NCBI GenBank assembly: GCA_013399115.1
Contig: VXAA01001977.1
Location: forward strand, 464,280 to 528,279
Origin: Anseranas semipalmata
Lineage: Eukaryota; Chordata; Aves; Anseriformes; Anseranatidae
Direction of reading: 5' to 3'
Length of the DNA: 64,000 nt
The notes beneath the pieces were generated by a model. The model did not search any database. It was not told the DNA's origin and was given only the letters and a program-made list of their open reading frames with translations. This document shows positions 32,706 to 45,794 of the stretch, one piece after another. The stretch's first letter is position 1; every line of letters begins with the position of its first letter. Both the position numbers and the translations under genes were made by a program.

Positions 32706-35700
32706 CTGCAGCATCAAGAAGAGAACCAAGATAGTCATTAATTAAATGAATGCTTGTGACTTCCCTGCAGTTAAAGTCATCAGCATTTTGGCCAACACCA
32801 CAAAATCCCCACCCACACCCACATGGGAACCTCACCTCTGTGATCACCTGAGGGGTAAAAAAATCTCCCCTCTGCTCTACGCCCACGCGAGGTGATTTGG
32901 GGAGGTGAGTCACTTACTATTCCTGTAGGGTGCCAAGCACCGCCCTGGCTCGCAACCATCAGCCTGGTGAGACTCCAATAGGAGGTAAGGACTTGGAGTC
33001 TTAGAAAAGGCTTTATCATTGCATGATCCTAAACCACCGCCTACAAGGAGGGCCAGCATGGTGGAAGGCTCACTCTGCAACCCGCACTGGGCTCTCTTGC
33101 CCTGAGCAGCCACCATCGGGCACGCCATGGCACGCTGCTGGGCTACGTGAACTTCTGAGCTGACTGATTCCAGCCGAGCCAATGCTGGCTCTCACCTGTA
33201 CACTGTAACGCGTAGCTAAAGACTTAACCAGCATCACCCCACACTCTTACAGCCTTCATACCACAGGCTGCTTGCTTCAACTTGGGCTGCTCTTATGCCT
33301 GCAGCAACGCTGGCTTTTACTGGAGATTGCAGTGGAGATTGCAGTCGTCCAGTAACGTGCTGTCCAACCCCATGCTACCTTGTACACCAACGTGGGAAGT
33401 ATACGTGTGTGTGTGGAAACCATGGATCCTACCACTTTCCCAAACAGTGCAATTGCTGGCTTACACATGCCAGACTGCAGCCCAGGCGAGCTTGTTGTGG
33501 CTGGATAACAAACACCCTGGAAGATTCTCTGAGCCAGCATCTGCTAATGATGGATTGCTTAGGAGATTTACAAGCTAGGGTTTATGTCTTCATTCTGAGC
33601 CTTGCATCCAGGCGTGAGCTGGGAGCCAGAAACACTGGGCTGTTCTCCCTCCTTGTGCTTTCCCTGCTTTGTGCCCCCTCCGACAGTGCTGATGTGGGCA
33701 GCTTCCCTTAGCTCCCAGGGCTGGCATCGGCCTCTGCTGCTTGTGTACGTGACGCTGCAGCTGGATGTAAAGATCCAGACTTCTAAGCAAATGCTTTCCT
33801 TGGGCTGCTCTCACGAGTTATGAAGAATTTCAGCCGTGGCCAAGGACCAAGCGGATGCACTGCTGAGGGGTGCAGAGTGCCAGGTGTTGCCCTACACCTT
33901 TCCTAACCCCAAGGACTGGCTGCCTTCGTGGCCAAGAAAGCCCAGGTGCCCCTCCAGCCCCCAGATGTGCAGAGGAGCAAGTGGAGCAGGCACCTAGAGC
34001 AGGAAAGGATGAGCTGGTTTGGGTGCAATTAGAACAGATGCCAGCATCACAACATTAGTTGGCTCTCTTTTTGGAGATACGAAGAACTCAGCGATTGCCA
34101 GAAAGACGACATGAGAAACCCATTACTGTCCTGCCCACAGCCAGTTAGCATCCACTGGCTGACATACGTGTCCCTCCTTCCCACACCCTCCCCTCAGCAC
34201 TTGTTTACTCTGGCTTCGCTACCCTGCTCCTCCTTTCCTAAGAACGTTTGTTCTGATTTTCTTCCGGCCCGTGAGGGAGGGGAGGGTTTTATTCCCACAG
34301 AACCGCAGCTGTGCATCTGAATCACACTGGCGTCGCCTCCGCGCGTGCATCCATCTCCTCCTGGAAGCTGCAAAGGCGTCAGGGCCAGGCCGGGGCACAG
34401 CCACCCGGGGCGGGAGGAGCGGCTGGGGGGGCCCGGGCTGGCCCTGGGCACCGGGAGGAAGCAGCAGCCACGCTCTGGAGCTGCTGAGCCACGCACACAC
34501 CTGACAGGGCGATGCTGAAAGGGCAGGTCCAGCCACAGGCTCGCTCCTGCACTTTTCTCTCGTTATTACTCAGTCTCGCTGCTTCAGGTGAGCAATTATC
34601 AGTCGGGGCATCAGCGAGGCCAAGCCCTTTGTTTTCAAAACCCTCTGCCTGCTTTCAGGAGCCTGACCTGCTCTGGGGCTGTGGAGCCTGGAAACTTTAA
34701 GATTTGATTCGGAGCAAGATCCCAGCAATCTTGGCAAAGTCGGAGCCCCGAGCTACTGCTGGCGCTGGCCAGGCTGAGTCAGTGCTGCAGGGAGGAGCAG
34801 GGGCCGCTCCTGACCTTTACAGCTCTGCACGTGGGAAGAAAAAAATGCGGCAACGGGAGCCCACAGGCCACCTCGGGCTCCCCGGCTTGTGCTATTCACT
34901 CTTAGCTGACCGCTTCGGTTGCTGCTCCGCTGCCTCGGTCCTGTCACATCACACGAACAATCGCAGTGGCAGTGGAAAATGCAAAACCGAGCCTGGCTCT
35001 GGAAGAGAAAGTGAAAGAGCCGAGGGTTTGTCTCGCCCGCGGTCTTGTGCAGCCAACCCGGGCGGCACAGGGCAGCCATGGCTCAGCGTCCTCCACACCG
35101 CTGCAGCCCGGTGACACCGCTGCTGCCTCTTGCTGAGAACACATGGCCCCAGATCAGGCTTTCTTCCATTCATTTTTTTTTCCTGGTCCCCTCTGCAAAG
35201 ATAAGGCTCAGCTTGAAGGTCTGCAAAACCAATTAAGAAAGCACTTAGCTTCCCAGTGGCTATAATGGTGGCAGGTTTATTTTAGCGTTGCTCGCTCTTC
35301 CCTCGCAGGCACAAGAGAACCAGGCTGGGAACAACAGTACCGACGGTAAACCAGCGGCAGCCAAAGCAGGCAGGGACCCCGTGATGAACTTCTCCCTAAG
35401 CACTACAGAACATGAAGAGACAGTGGGGAACCAACCCATTTTCACAGCTCTGAACGCGCCAGTAAACCACTCCTTCACTCCTTTAGGCTTAATATTATCA
35501 GGCAAGAAACTATTAAAGTAAATTTACTCACCTAAGTCTGCTCAATTAATGTACAACAAATATTGAATCTCCTCTATGTTTCTGCCTACAGGCATCAAAT
35601 GTTGCTTTAATGTAAATAACAGCTGAATATTTTAAAATGATTTATGGAGATTAAATAACCTGGCAATGCATTAATTCCTTTTACACAGCTAAGCAGTCTC

Positions 35701-38700
35701 CTTACTGGCATAATCATCGTCAAACAGCTAATTATCTCAGCTCCCACCCAATGGACATGCTGCAGAAGCACCGATGCCATCCCCAGCCACGGGCACTGTG
35801 CTGCGATCACAGAGTGACTCGGGTTTCTGTTTTTCTGACAAATGCAGTGATACGCTTGCTGTCGGTTGCGCAGTCACGCAGCCCAGGTTGCAGTGGGTCA
35901 AATACTTTGCCAGGGAGGCCGGAGGAGAGGTCCCCTGAGCTGGCCCGCGGGCCGGAGATGGTGGCCTCCACCCAGCGCTGTCTCTGGTTGGTGGGATGCC
36001 CGGCGTTTCTTTTCTCCGGCAGCTCTCGTTGCACTTCCACCGCTATTTGCTAGCGCTGGCCACCAGCCAGGACACCCAGGCGGGCGTCTCCACGCGCAGC
36101 TGGGGCAGCAGGGATGCGCTGCCAGCCTGCGCCAGCCCAGCCTCGCCGGTGGAGGAGTTTGGCTCCCGCGTGGAGGCACTGAGTCATGTCCTGCACGTAC
36201 CTGGCATCTCCCCACGAGCTCCTGCGGTGACCCCACCGAGACCACCCAGGCAGCGCCGCTGCTGTCTAACGAGGAGCAGCCAAGACATAACGCAGCATTT
36301 GGGGGCATCAGATTTGGGCCGTGAGGCGGCAGCAGCCTGGAGGAAACGGTCCCAAAGGGGCCGTGCCCAGGCCAGCAGGAGGAAGAGGTGGGGAAGCCGT
36401 GGTGCCATGCAGCCGCCCTCCCGGTGCCCAGCAGAGCCCGACGGTGGCCCTGGCCGCGATGCTGGCCTGTGCCCTGGCCGACGAGTGACTGAGCGAATAG
36501 ACCGGGGTTAGCAAAGGGCAGAGCCAACAGCAAGTGCCTGCTTCCGAATAGTTTGTTTCACCGAAAGTACGGGATGTGTTGCGGAGCAAACGGGTGGTCT
36601 GCGAGCTGAGGAACCGCTCAGGCCCGAGGCAGCGCCTTTGGCTGTTCCTTGCAGAGGAACCACCCCAGCCAGCGCAACGCTCACATCTGCTCACCGCGGC
36701 CCTGGTCCCAGAGCCTTCCCCCACCCCTGCTACTGCTGGAGACATGAACACGAGCTCCAGAACCTCGTGCACGGTCTTAGGACCTGGGGCTGGTATCTGG
36801 AAACACGCTGGTCCGAGCACCTGAGCAGCGAGGTGTCTGGGGGAGCCAGCAGCGTCCCAGCTGCGTCCTGGTGTCCTTGGTGCCTCTGGGCTTCTGCTTC
36901 AGGGCAGGAGGGCCCCAGGGCCGTGCCTGCAGCGCTGCGCCCTGGCTCCCTCCCCATTTCACCCCGTGCCCAGCCCCATGGATGCAGGCGCTGAGCAGGC
37001 GGAGAGTTTGCAGCACTCGGACTGCGCAGGTGCTCTGATACAAACAAGCAGTGATAATTTATGTTTCTATTTTAAGTGTGAAGAAAAAAACACAGACACC
37101 TCCATTCACAAAGGGAGAGAGACATTTGGCTGCCAAGCATTGTATCCTTGTCATCTACTTGCAGCTGTACTTTGCATCATGCTCTCTCTCTCTTTTTTTT
37201 TTTTTTTTTTGCTGTGTAACAACACAAAACATACACCAGTGCTGCTGTTCTGTTTGCTCCACGCATAGCCGTGGAGCAGAGATCACATATCAGATGAAAT
37301 ATCCTGGCAGGACATTTTAAATGAATCATAAATTGCACCTTAGAGGGAAAGAAAGAAAAAAGAAAAAGAAAAGGCTGTGCTGTCTAACCAGGAAGGAGTT
37401 GGCGGCGAGAGTGAGAAATCTGATTAGCGGTTACAGTATCAGCTGAGGAAGCAGGACATCTGCGTGCGGCCGTGTCCAGTCGCAGACAAATCACTTCCTC
37501 CCTGCATCTGTCCCTATTGTGCACATGGGAAGGCAGCAGCATCCCCCGCTCGTGCTCCCGGCCTCCTGTCCTTCCTGCCGGGGGCACAGAGCCAGGGGGG
37601 CCGCAGCGAAGGCGCCAGCGCCGAGCGCTCAGGTGAGCACGTGCCCGCTGCCGGCACTGGCACCGGTGGGGCCGGAGGCATCTCAGCATCACCCGTCCCC
37701 AGCTGCCACCGTTGGTGCCTGCACTTCATGGAGGCCGGCCGGAGGCTGCTGCTCCAGCCTCGCTGCCACAAGGGAGGCCGGGCTGCGGGCGCTGCTCTCC
37801 CCTTCGAGCCCAGGGAACCCGGCCTTGCCTTGGCTCCCGTCCTCATGGAGCGAGGAGAAACAGCCGGCTGCTCGCCTCCCAGCACGGCCGAGCTTCCTTT
37901 CCAGCTCACCAGCATGGTCACAGGCTGCAGTGCTTTGGTTTTAGATCTGCAGGACCACGAAAAAGCACTTAAAGATTGGAAGGCTTTAACTCTCTCCTGG
38001 GCTTTCTTTTATACATTCAATGGCATTTTCAGCTTCAGTTTGAAACAAAAGCTGGAGGCTTTTGAACTCAAGCCCCATGTGCAACCAGAGGCTGCCAGGG
38101 CTGGGGCTGCCCCAGACCTGGCGCGCTGCAGATGCTGGGGACCAGGGCACCGCGCAGCGCTGGGGAAGGCAGACGGGGTGGCCCTTTCATTGAGCTTTAA
38201 CCATTGAATCGTAACCAAAGCAAAGGCCTTTGGGATGAAGTGGGACCTCCCTAGAGAGCCGTTTGCTTTCCAGGAAGCAGTCCCACCTGGGAGCAGTCAC
38301 AGGGGAGGCCCAAACAGCATCCCAGTACCAAGACGGAGCGGCTCTGGCTGAAGACGAGCCCTTGGGTGGGTGTTGGCCACCGGCTGCTCCTAGGGAAAGG
38401 TGGCGATAGGAGATGTCCGATAGCTGGAGGCAAACCTGCTGGCAGCCCCAAGGTAGCTGCTCCCAGGTTATGAGACTCCCAGTTATTGTGCCCAGGACAA
38501 AACCCACCCGTGTGCTGCACTCAGCCATGGTGATGCGCCTTGGGATGAGCTATCGCCGCCGGGCACACGGGGAGGAGCACTGCCCTCTCCTGGGTACCCC
38601 TTCACGCAGGGATGCCCCAGCCCGCCCAGCACAGGCTGCAGCCAAGCCAGATACGGCAGCCTGGGAGCTTGGGCAATCGAGTGGCTACGAGTTAAGACCC

Positions 38701-41700
38701 TCTCAGCTCTGGGGCTTGCCACCTGTATCCACTCCCAGCACCGGCCCCACACACAGGGCCCCCCCCGCCCCTCCCCTGGCATGGCAGCGATGCTGCGGTC
38801 GGCACAGCACCGGCTCAGGGCAAAGCCCGACAGGCACTGGGTTTGCAGGGCCAGAAATACGGAAGGGAGGAACGCAGGAGGGTGCGGGTTTGCCCAGAGC
38901 ACCCCACAAAGCTGCACGTGTTCGGGTAACCCAGAGAACGGAAGCGGCAGCTCAGGCTGCTGTAGCAGCGGGTGGGAGGGGCTGGGGGTGGGCATGCTGT
39001 GGGCGCTGGGCATCGCCACACTCCTGCGGGCACAGCTGGGCACTGCCAGGAAGGAAATGAGCTCGTGGCTCCAGCTCCTCCAACACATCGAGCACCAGCA
39101 GCAGGCTCAGGAGGCACCTGCCCACCTGGCCTCATCCACAGGAGGTTTCTGAGTCCCGGAGCACAATGCCCGGCTTGCCCGGCCTGGGAGATCAGGGCTG
39201 GGGAGCGTTAGAGCCCGCAGCACCCTCCCGCTGGGCGCTATCTGGGGACAAGGGTTTCTTTCATCCCAAACCTCCCAGGGACCTATGTGCAGCAGCACCA
39301 GGGCAGCTGGCGGGTGCAGAAGTGAGATAGGAGCTACAATTCACACCAGGCTGTTTCGGTGTGATGCTGTATAGAGAGCAGCAGCGCAACCCCTCCCATG
39401 CACCGGGTGCCCTGCGTGCTCAGATGGGGGCCAGGTGGCAGATTGCGGCTGCATTGCTCTTTATGTGACAAAGCAGGTGCTGAAGCCCTTCCAACAGCCC
39501 CCAGACCTCTGTGCTCTTCACCCACCAGCACGGTGCTGCTCCTCTGCCTTCCCTGCAGAGCCCTGACTGGTGGCTGTGCAGTACATGCGGCCAGCACCGA
39601 TCCCAGTGCCTCGTCCCAACGTGCTCCAGCAGCTCGAGGAACCCAGCCCATCCTCGCCCTGCTGCCCACGCAGGGTCACGCCAGCGCTGGACACATCGGC
39701 CAGCCCCTGCCCACCCACTGCACGAGGGGCAAATGTGATGGGAGAGAGAGGACGCGGCCATCGCCCACTCCTGCACGTGACCGTGCTGTCCCTTGTCCCT
39801 CGCAGAGCTGGGGCCATGCGGGTCCAGCAGCTCCCCCTGGACCTGGCTGTGGTGCTCAGCGCCTGAGCATTTTCCCAGCACTAAACTGGTGCTCACAGGG
39901 CACCCCAGGGATGTACTTGCGAGTTATTTGTGGCTCATGCCCAGGCCCGATGTCATCAGTGGGATTAGGGCGATAATCTGCTCTTTGGCGCCTGGAAATT
40001 CCCTGAGCCAAGCCACGAGAGCAGATGGGGAGGGGGCAGGACGGCACATCTGCAGGCACGGCTGCACTACTGATCCCTGGCATCCCGCGGGCCAAAGCTG
40101 TACCAGAGCGTGGCAATGGCAGCCTCAGCACCCTCTGCAGGGTGACTGCCCAGCAGAGCCGAGGGCCAGGGCGGGATGGTCCTAAAAGACTCAGTTTCGC
40201 AGTCTGTGCTCATTGCCACGACAAACAGCAAATCCATGATGAAAGAAGTCTTACTTCTGCAGCAAAATTCTGCTAGATTTTAAAACCAGCTTTTTCCATT
40301 TAAAAATTAACATATATTTTTTTACAGGCTGAGCTGACCAAGACTGAAAAAAGCCCCAAACCCCAAAGCTCTGGGTCCTGGCTCAGCCCAAGGTCCGTGC
40401 CCTGAGCTGAACCCTGGAAGCAGCTGCGTGCTCCAGCACCGCTCCCTGACATCCCTGCTGCCCCTGCAGCTTCTCCAGGAGCTGCAGAGGTCCCAGGGAC
40501 AATTCACTTCCTGTTGGGATTTTTGCTCTTTGCCAGGGAGGGAAGTGGTCCCTGAGATGCGGGAAAAATATAAAAATCTGGGACATGCATTTTTAGGAAA
40601 TCAGACTGCTCACACCTAAAAATAAGTGCTACTTCCCCCCTCCAGTTTATGACCATGAGGGCACATGCGATTAATACCAATCTATTTTGTACACCTCTGC
40701 GTGCAGAGAGGCTGCATCCGGAGCCAGCTGCGATGCCCAGCGTGAGCGGCCGCTGCCTGCCCCGCCCCAAACCCCAGCGTTCTGCCCCAAACTCAAGTGA
40801 CCAAACTCCTGAAAGACGCAGCAGCCTCATTGCTTAAGCGGATGGCAGCCTCCTGCCGCCGCGCTGGGCATGTTTGCCGGGTTTGCTGCGCACTGAGTTT
40901 ATAAACTGATGGTAGCCTTGGCTGGCCACAGGTCAGACGGGCCGGGGACGCAGAACCTGCCATCTGCTCCAGACGAGCGATGCCCATGGTGCTGCTCAGG
41001 GCCTTGGGATCGGGCCCCGCGCGTGCGAGTGGCATGTGAAGAGCAGGACACGCGTGCGAGCCCAGATGAAGAGTAGCATGAGGATTTCCCTTCCAGAAAG
41101 GAAATGAAGCAAGGGCAGAAGGAAGAGCGGCTGCAATTCTCTGTCACTGAGGCCCAGCTGGAACACAGAAAACGGCAGAGGAAGGCCAAGGCTCTGCAGA
41201 GGATTTTCTCTCCTCCCCGGGGCTCCAGCCCTATACCTCCCATGACTGCCCAGCGGTTTGCTTTGCTGAGGACCAGTTCTTGCAGGGAACACGCGGGGAG
41301 CCCCATCCTCTGCAGCAGGCACCCGAGGGAACACAGCCGTGAGCACCAGCCCGCCCCAAGGAGCGACGTGCGCGGCCAGAAGGACAAGAGCAGAAGCAGC
41401 CCAGGGCCGGGACGTTTGTCCCCAAGGGCAGACAGAAGCGAGCTGGGTTGCTGCCTGCACCACACGAGGCGATCGTGACCGAGGCAAGGACATGCTGGCC
41501 ACAGGGGTGTCCCCGTGGGTCTCGGCCAGGCTATCGGCCAGGCGGGTGCCCGGAGCACGGTGCTCCCTGTCCTGCAGCAGCACCAGGACACCCGCAGCGT
41601 GATGTTGGGCCGGGTCTTTCATTCTGCTTCTGCACTCCAAATACAGATACTCCCCTGTCCCTCCCTAATTCCTGACACATTTGTTCCAGGCTCCTATCCT

Positions 41701-44700
41701 TACCTACAATCACTAGCCGTACCAGAAGGATTTTGGTTAATGCAAATAAAAGGGGACGATTGTGTTCCACCTACAAATCTTCTCTGGTTTGCAGCGCGGG
41801 GACTGTGGGGTGAAATCCAGCCCTGGAGAACACCACAGAACAAAAGCCCAGCCCCACTGCCATGCCAGACACTCTGCGGGGTGGATTTGCTGCTGTTGAG
41901 AGACGCTCAACGGCCTGGCTTTGATACCCGGCTTGGAGGAAGCGCTGTGGGAAGTGAGCGTTTGGGGGCTGAAGCGGGAGCAGAGGTGGTGCTGTGCCCG
42001 CAGCAGCACCACGGGGCGTGGGGCAGCGCTGGGGCCAGGCGCGGGCAGCAAGGTAGGGGCAGGGTGCAGCAGAGGCAAGGGGCTGCGTCCTGCAGAGAGA
42101 GGAGCGGGGAAGGGGCTCGGAGCCGCAGCCCGCAAGCTGCAACTGGGCGGGAGGGAGGGGTGCCTCAGCACTTAGTAAATTTGACAAAAACGAAAACAAA
42201 CAAACAAAAGAGTTTCAAGGGACAGAAAGAATTTACGACTTCATGGCCAAATTCAGCAAATATTTTTAGCCAGACGAGGGAGGGTTCCAAAACACCAGTT
42301 TGAGATTTTATAAAATACTTGTTTTGCTGCTCTCTAGATGGGGACTTGTTAGCTCCTTTCCAGATAGGATGCCTCCATTTCAAAAAGCAGCAGCTGAAGG
42401 GCTCAGCAGCGCAGCCACAACCTGCCAGGTTGGCCGGGATCGCTCTATTTCACTGAGACCTCCAAACATTGCTGTTTCAGTTTGACTGAAACAATTTGCC
42501 TCTTCCCCCATGGGATTTTTTGGTTCAGCCACAGAACTGAAAAATCCATTATTAGCCTGGCTGTAATGCAAACTGCTGCACAGCCCCTGGCCTGCAGGCC
42601 TGCCCAGCCTCTGTGTGCTTATATATCCTTAAATAATACTAAATAATACGGCAGGCTCCGTCCCCAGTGTCCCCGCACAGGTTTCCAGAGGGAACTGCGG
42701 TACGCTGGGCTCGGGCGATGTATTTATCGCCACTGCCAGCTAGGTCAGGCTGTGGGCTGGGTACAAATCGTCTTAAACACTGAATGCTGCGTGGCCTGCT
42801 ACCGCTCTCTGTGCCGCTCCCCAGAAGGAGCATTTTAGTGAGAAAGAAACTTCTTTTCCTAAAGTCATCGCTCCCGCAAGCAGATCACCAGCTTTCCCCT
42901 CCCGCAGCTCAAATCTCCTTCTGGGAACAGCGCAGGCACCCTCTGAGGGCAGCAGCTGGGCAGGATCCTGCCCCGTGCCACGGGGACAAGGCTGCTGCTG
43001 AGGCTGCCCGAAGCCTCGGCTGGAAAACCCGAGTGTGGCAGGGGAGCATTTCGCCAGCAGGGTTTTATAACATCCTCCCCCCAGCCTTCTCTACCCTCCT
43101 TTGATGTTGGCTGTGCAAATAAAAAGCCTTTCAGTACCAGTCCCTACGGCTCCTGCTGCTGAAGCAATGGCCTGTCCCGTCCCTTCCAAGAGGTTTTACT
43201 TGCTGGTCACCCCTGGGAGCAACGAACTGGGCCTCAGTGCCAAGACACAGCTGAATCCAAACCTCACACCTCAGAGCAGGCTAGGATGGGACTCCTGGAT
43301 CTCAATTTACAGCTGAAGGGGCTGTATGTGTCCAGCTAGGAAGCAGTCATAGGAATATATATAGATGCACAGAACAGATGTCTGTGCCAATGGCATAAAA
43401 GATTTAGCCCAAGATGGGGTGAAAAAACAGTGCTGGGAAAGTATCCCAAAGCAAGGCAAAACCACCCTGGGCTTCATCCCACACAGGTGCACAAACTGCC
43501 CTAATGGAGAGCCCAGCAAACCTGCTAGAAACCAGAGTGCCAAAGAAAGAGCGGAGGAAATACTTGTTACTTTGTCGGTTGTCAAAACCACTTCCCCTCC
43601 GCACACATTTAAGCGATCCCTCAAAGCACTTCTGACCTGCTGCTCTCATCTCAGATTCCAGTGGAGCAGAAACGCAGCTCACAAGGTTCAGCTTCCTCAG
43701 CCAAGCACTGCAAAAAGCATTTGTGGTGCAAAGGAAGAGAGTTACAGTTAACAGACCGCGCCTGAGCATGGTGCTGGTGGTGGGTGGTGTGATTAAACTG
43801 AGAATTAAGAAACCCGAACTGCTCTGTGGCTGCTGCTGTGCTGTTAGATCCCGTCCTGAGAAAGCCCCTAAGCAAACAAACAGAACGGGCACCAAAGCAT
43901 CATCCGAGTCAGGGTGCAGCGCTGGTGGCTGGGAAGGTCAGCAGCCGCTCCAGGGATGCTGGCAGCACCCCGAATTCTGATGTGCCGCTCCCTCTGGCGC
44001 GGAGGGGGGCTGCAGACCTGCTCTCCCTTGCCCCGCGTCCCGTGGGATTTCCACACTCCAACGACACGCGCAGCCACTCGGCAGATGTGCATTGCCATTA
44101 CTTAGTTCTGTCATCTGCCTGATGACTAATTAATATTTGCCCAACGTATGGGAGTTACAAGGTGGCAGAATAGGGTGAATGGGTGGGTTTTTTTTAAGTC
44201 ATTTCAGGAAGAATTCGTTGCTCATGCAAAGGAGACAGCAGAGACAAGCAGATCCTAGGAAAGTTGCAGCTGACGCAGTTCAGCTGAGGTCCCTGCTCCG
44301 AAGCTGCCTTGCTGCCCCACAGACCCCGCTTGTGGCCAGTCCCCTGAGCAGTGCTGGACCCCCCCGGGGGCTCCATGGACAACAGAGACAGGAGGAGACC
44401 AGATTAAGATTCAGGTCATTTGTAATGCAAAATCTGGGGTTTTGTGCACTTAAGGAAGCTGCAGCAGCAACTCGCTGTTAAAGTGCCTGTAAAATATATT
44501 CAATACATTTTTCCCAGTGTATTGCAGTGTCCCATGAATTAGAAGGAAGCAAATTTATGTCGTTGATGCTGCACTTGGATGAAAGCCTGAACTGTAAACT
44601 TCTAAAAACTGAGGTGTGAATCCTTTCTCCTCCCTCTCCCCCTCTCACCGTGTGTGCGCAGAGCTGACACCTCCCAGCATTTACTGATGTACACACTCAC

Positions 44701-45711
44701 TCATGGTACGCACTCAGAAGGCAAAGGTGCGCATGCAAGCACAGAAATACAGCATTTGTAAATGCAACAAATTGCACTTTCAGCCTGTTCATTATATCCC
44801 CTCTAAAAAACTTGAAGACAGCCTAGTTAGACTCTTCTCCAAGTTGAAAACATGCAGTATGTCCAATGTTGTATCAGGACCCCTTTAAGAGGACTTCCAG
44901 CCTTCCCCAAAGTATTGTGACCTGAGCTCAGAAGAGACAAGAGCTCTCACAGAACAGCCTGCAAAACTATTTCTCTAATAGGCTGGGAAATAGGAGAAAG
45001 AGTGGTTGCTCTTGTATTTAATTACCTGGAAGATGCCCAGATACCACAGTAATGGGGGCTGTATAAATACCTACATAGATTAGCTCGACCCATCCCAGGC
45101 TTGCTCCTGCATCACCCCGTAGCCTCCCCAGGAAGCCACTGACCCTCCCAAGACAAATATCCTCAGGACACTGAGCTCCCAAGTAGATCCTTAAGCTACA
45201 GACGGGACACGGGAAACCTGATCCCAGTCCTGCAGCGAATGCAAAATCGCCGATACTTTCATCATCACCACCTGTGAGCAGCAAACCTCATGGTTCCGCT
45301 AGAGAGGAGAAGTTCCTGTGAGCTGAGGCAGGGAAAGGCGCAGCCTCGGCTGTCAGGGATGGGGCTGCCTCGCGTCTCTTACCTCAGTGGGATCTTAATG
45401 GCCAGGTATCTGTCGATGGCCACCGCCAGCAAGCTGAAGATGGAGCTTTGGGTCAGCACCAGCACGAAGCAGGCGAAGAAGAGGCAGCTGTGAAAATCCA
45501 CCTGGAAGCCGATGCTGATGGTGATGGCGAAAGGGATGGCCAGCAAACCCACGGCAATATCGGCCACAGCCAGGGACACCAGGAAATAGTTGGTCGCGTT
45601 CTTCAAGGTGCTGTTGATGGCCACAGCCCAGCACACCAGGACGTTGCCGGCGATGGACAGCACAGCGATGATGAGCTCCAGCACGATGTAGGTGGTTTTC
45701 ATAGTGTCCAT
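32012..45711 (-). CDS. ADORA2B: Adenosine A2B receptor
   Basis: Two minus-strand exons, 45383-45711 and 32012-32705, join inside the R110 codon to give a 340-residue class A GPCR. ADORA2B is a low-affinity plasma-membrane adenosine receptor coupled to Gs and Gq, active when adenosine rises in hypoxia or inflammation. TM1 holds [13 protein letters not shown]2 [13 protein letters not shown]3 ends D100-R101-Y102; C76 and C171 can form the TM3-ECL2 disulfide; F173 and E174 in ECL2 and N254 in TM6 are the known ligand contacts; TM7 has H280 and N286-P-I-I-Y. ECL2 carries sequons N151-A-T and N154-E-T. The single intron just after the DRY region is the adenosine-receptor family position. The tail is short, unlike the long A2A tail. 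An upstream ATG frame and one ambiguous base precede the start. Confidence 0.98.
33321..33344. repeat. 12-bp perfect tandem duplication
   Basis: TGGAGATTGCAG occurs twice head to tail in the ADORA2B intron. Confidence 0.9.
35510..35740. promoter_or_regulatory. AT-rich homeodomain-motif cluster, candidate intronic enhancer
   Basis: An AT-rich block in a GC-rich intron with several TAAT/ATTA cores: CAATTAAT (about 35543-35550), TTTAATGTAAAT (about 35606), GATTAAATAA (about 35649), GCATTAATTC (about 35668) and GCTAATTATC (about 35728). Regulatory role is inferred. Confidence 0.3.
37182..37210. repeat. (CT)n followed by poly(T)
   Basis: Six CT units merging into about 18 T. Confidence 0.9.
42630..42649. 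repeat. 10-bp perfect tandem duplication
   Basis: TAAATAATAC occurs twice head to tail in the ADORA2B intron. Confidence 0.9.
45383..45711 (-). CDS. ADORA2B: ADORA2B coding exon 1
   Basis: Starts [20 protein letters not shown] and ends [14 protein letters not shown] plus a split Arg at donor gtaaga. Covers TM1 to the start of the second intracellular loop. The start context has G at -3 and +4; -2 is an N (45713). Confidence 0.97.
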
Positions 45712-45794
45712 GNCACCAGAGAAAGGTGCTTTCCGCGGGGCGCCCGTCCGCAGGTACCAACAGGCCACGGGGCAGCGCTTCCCGGAGAGAAACT

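Larger units (their letters stand above)
32706..45382 (-). other. ADORA2B: ADORA2B intron (12.7 kb, GC-rich)
   Basis: No exon supported. From about 33.2 to 44.4 kb it is markedly GC-rich with many CpGs, and overlapping open frames of 100-260 codons appear on both strands. That pattern follows from few A/T-rich stop codons rather than genes: none has splice-consistent partners or recognisable domains. AT-rich islands stand out at about 35510-35740, 37030-37430 and 44490-44620. Confidence 0.7.

Noticed and set aside
35898..36533. 211-codon minus-strand ORF in the ADORA2B intron
   Set aside because: It lies in GC-rich sequence where long frames occur on both strands at once; Gly/Pro/Ala/Arg-rich, no domain, no splice partners.
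37464..38207. 247-codon plus-strand ORF
   Set aside because: Same GC-driven pattern; no recognisable domain and overlapped by equally long frames on the other strand.
41515..42303. 262-codon plus-strand ORF
   Set aside because: Low-complexity composition and competing frames; ends in an AAAC-rich stretch. No evidence of a gene.
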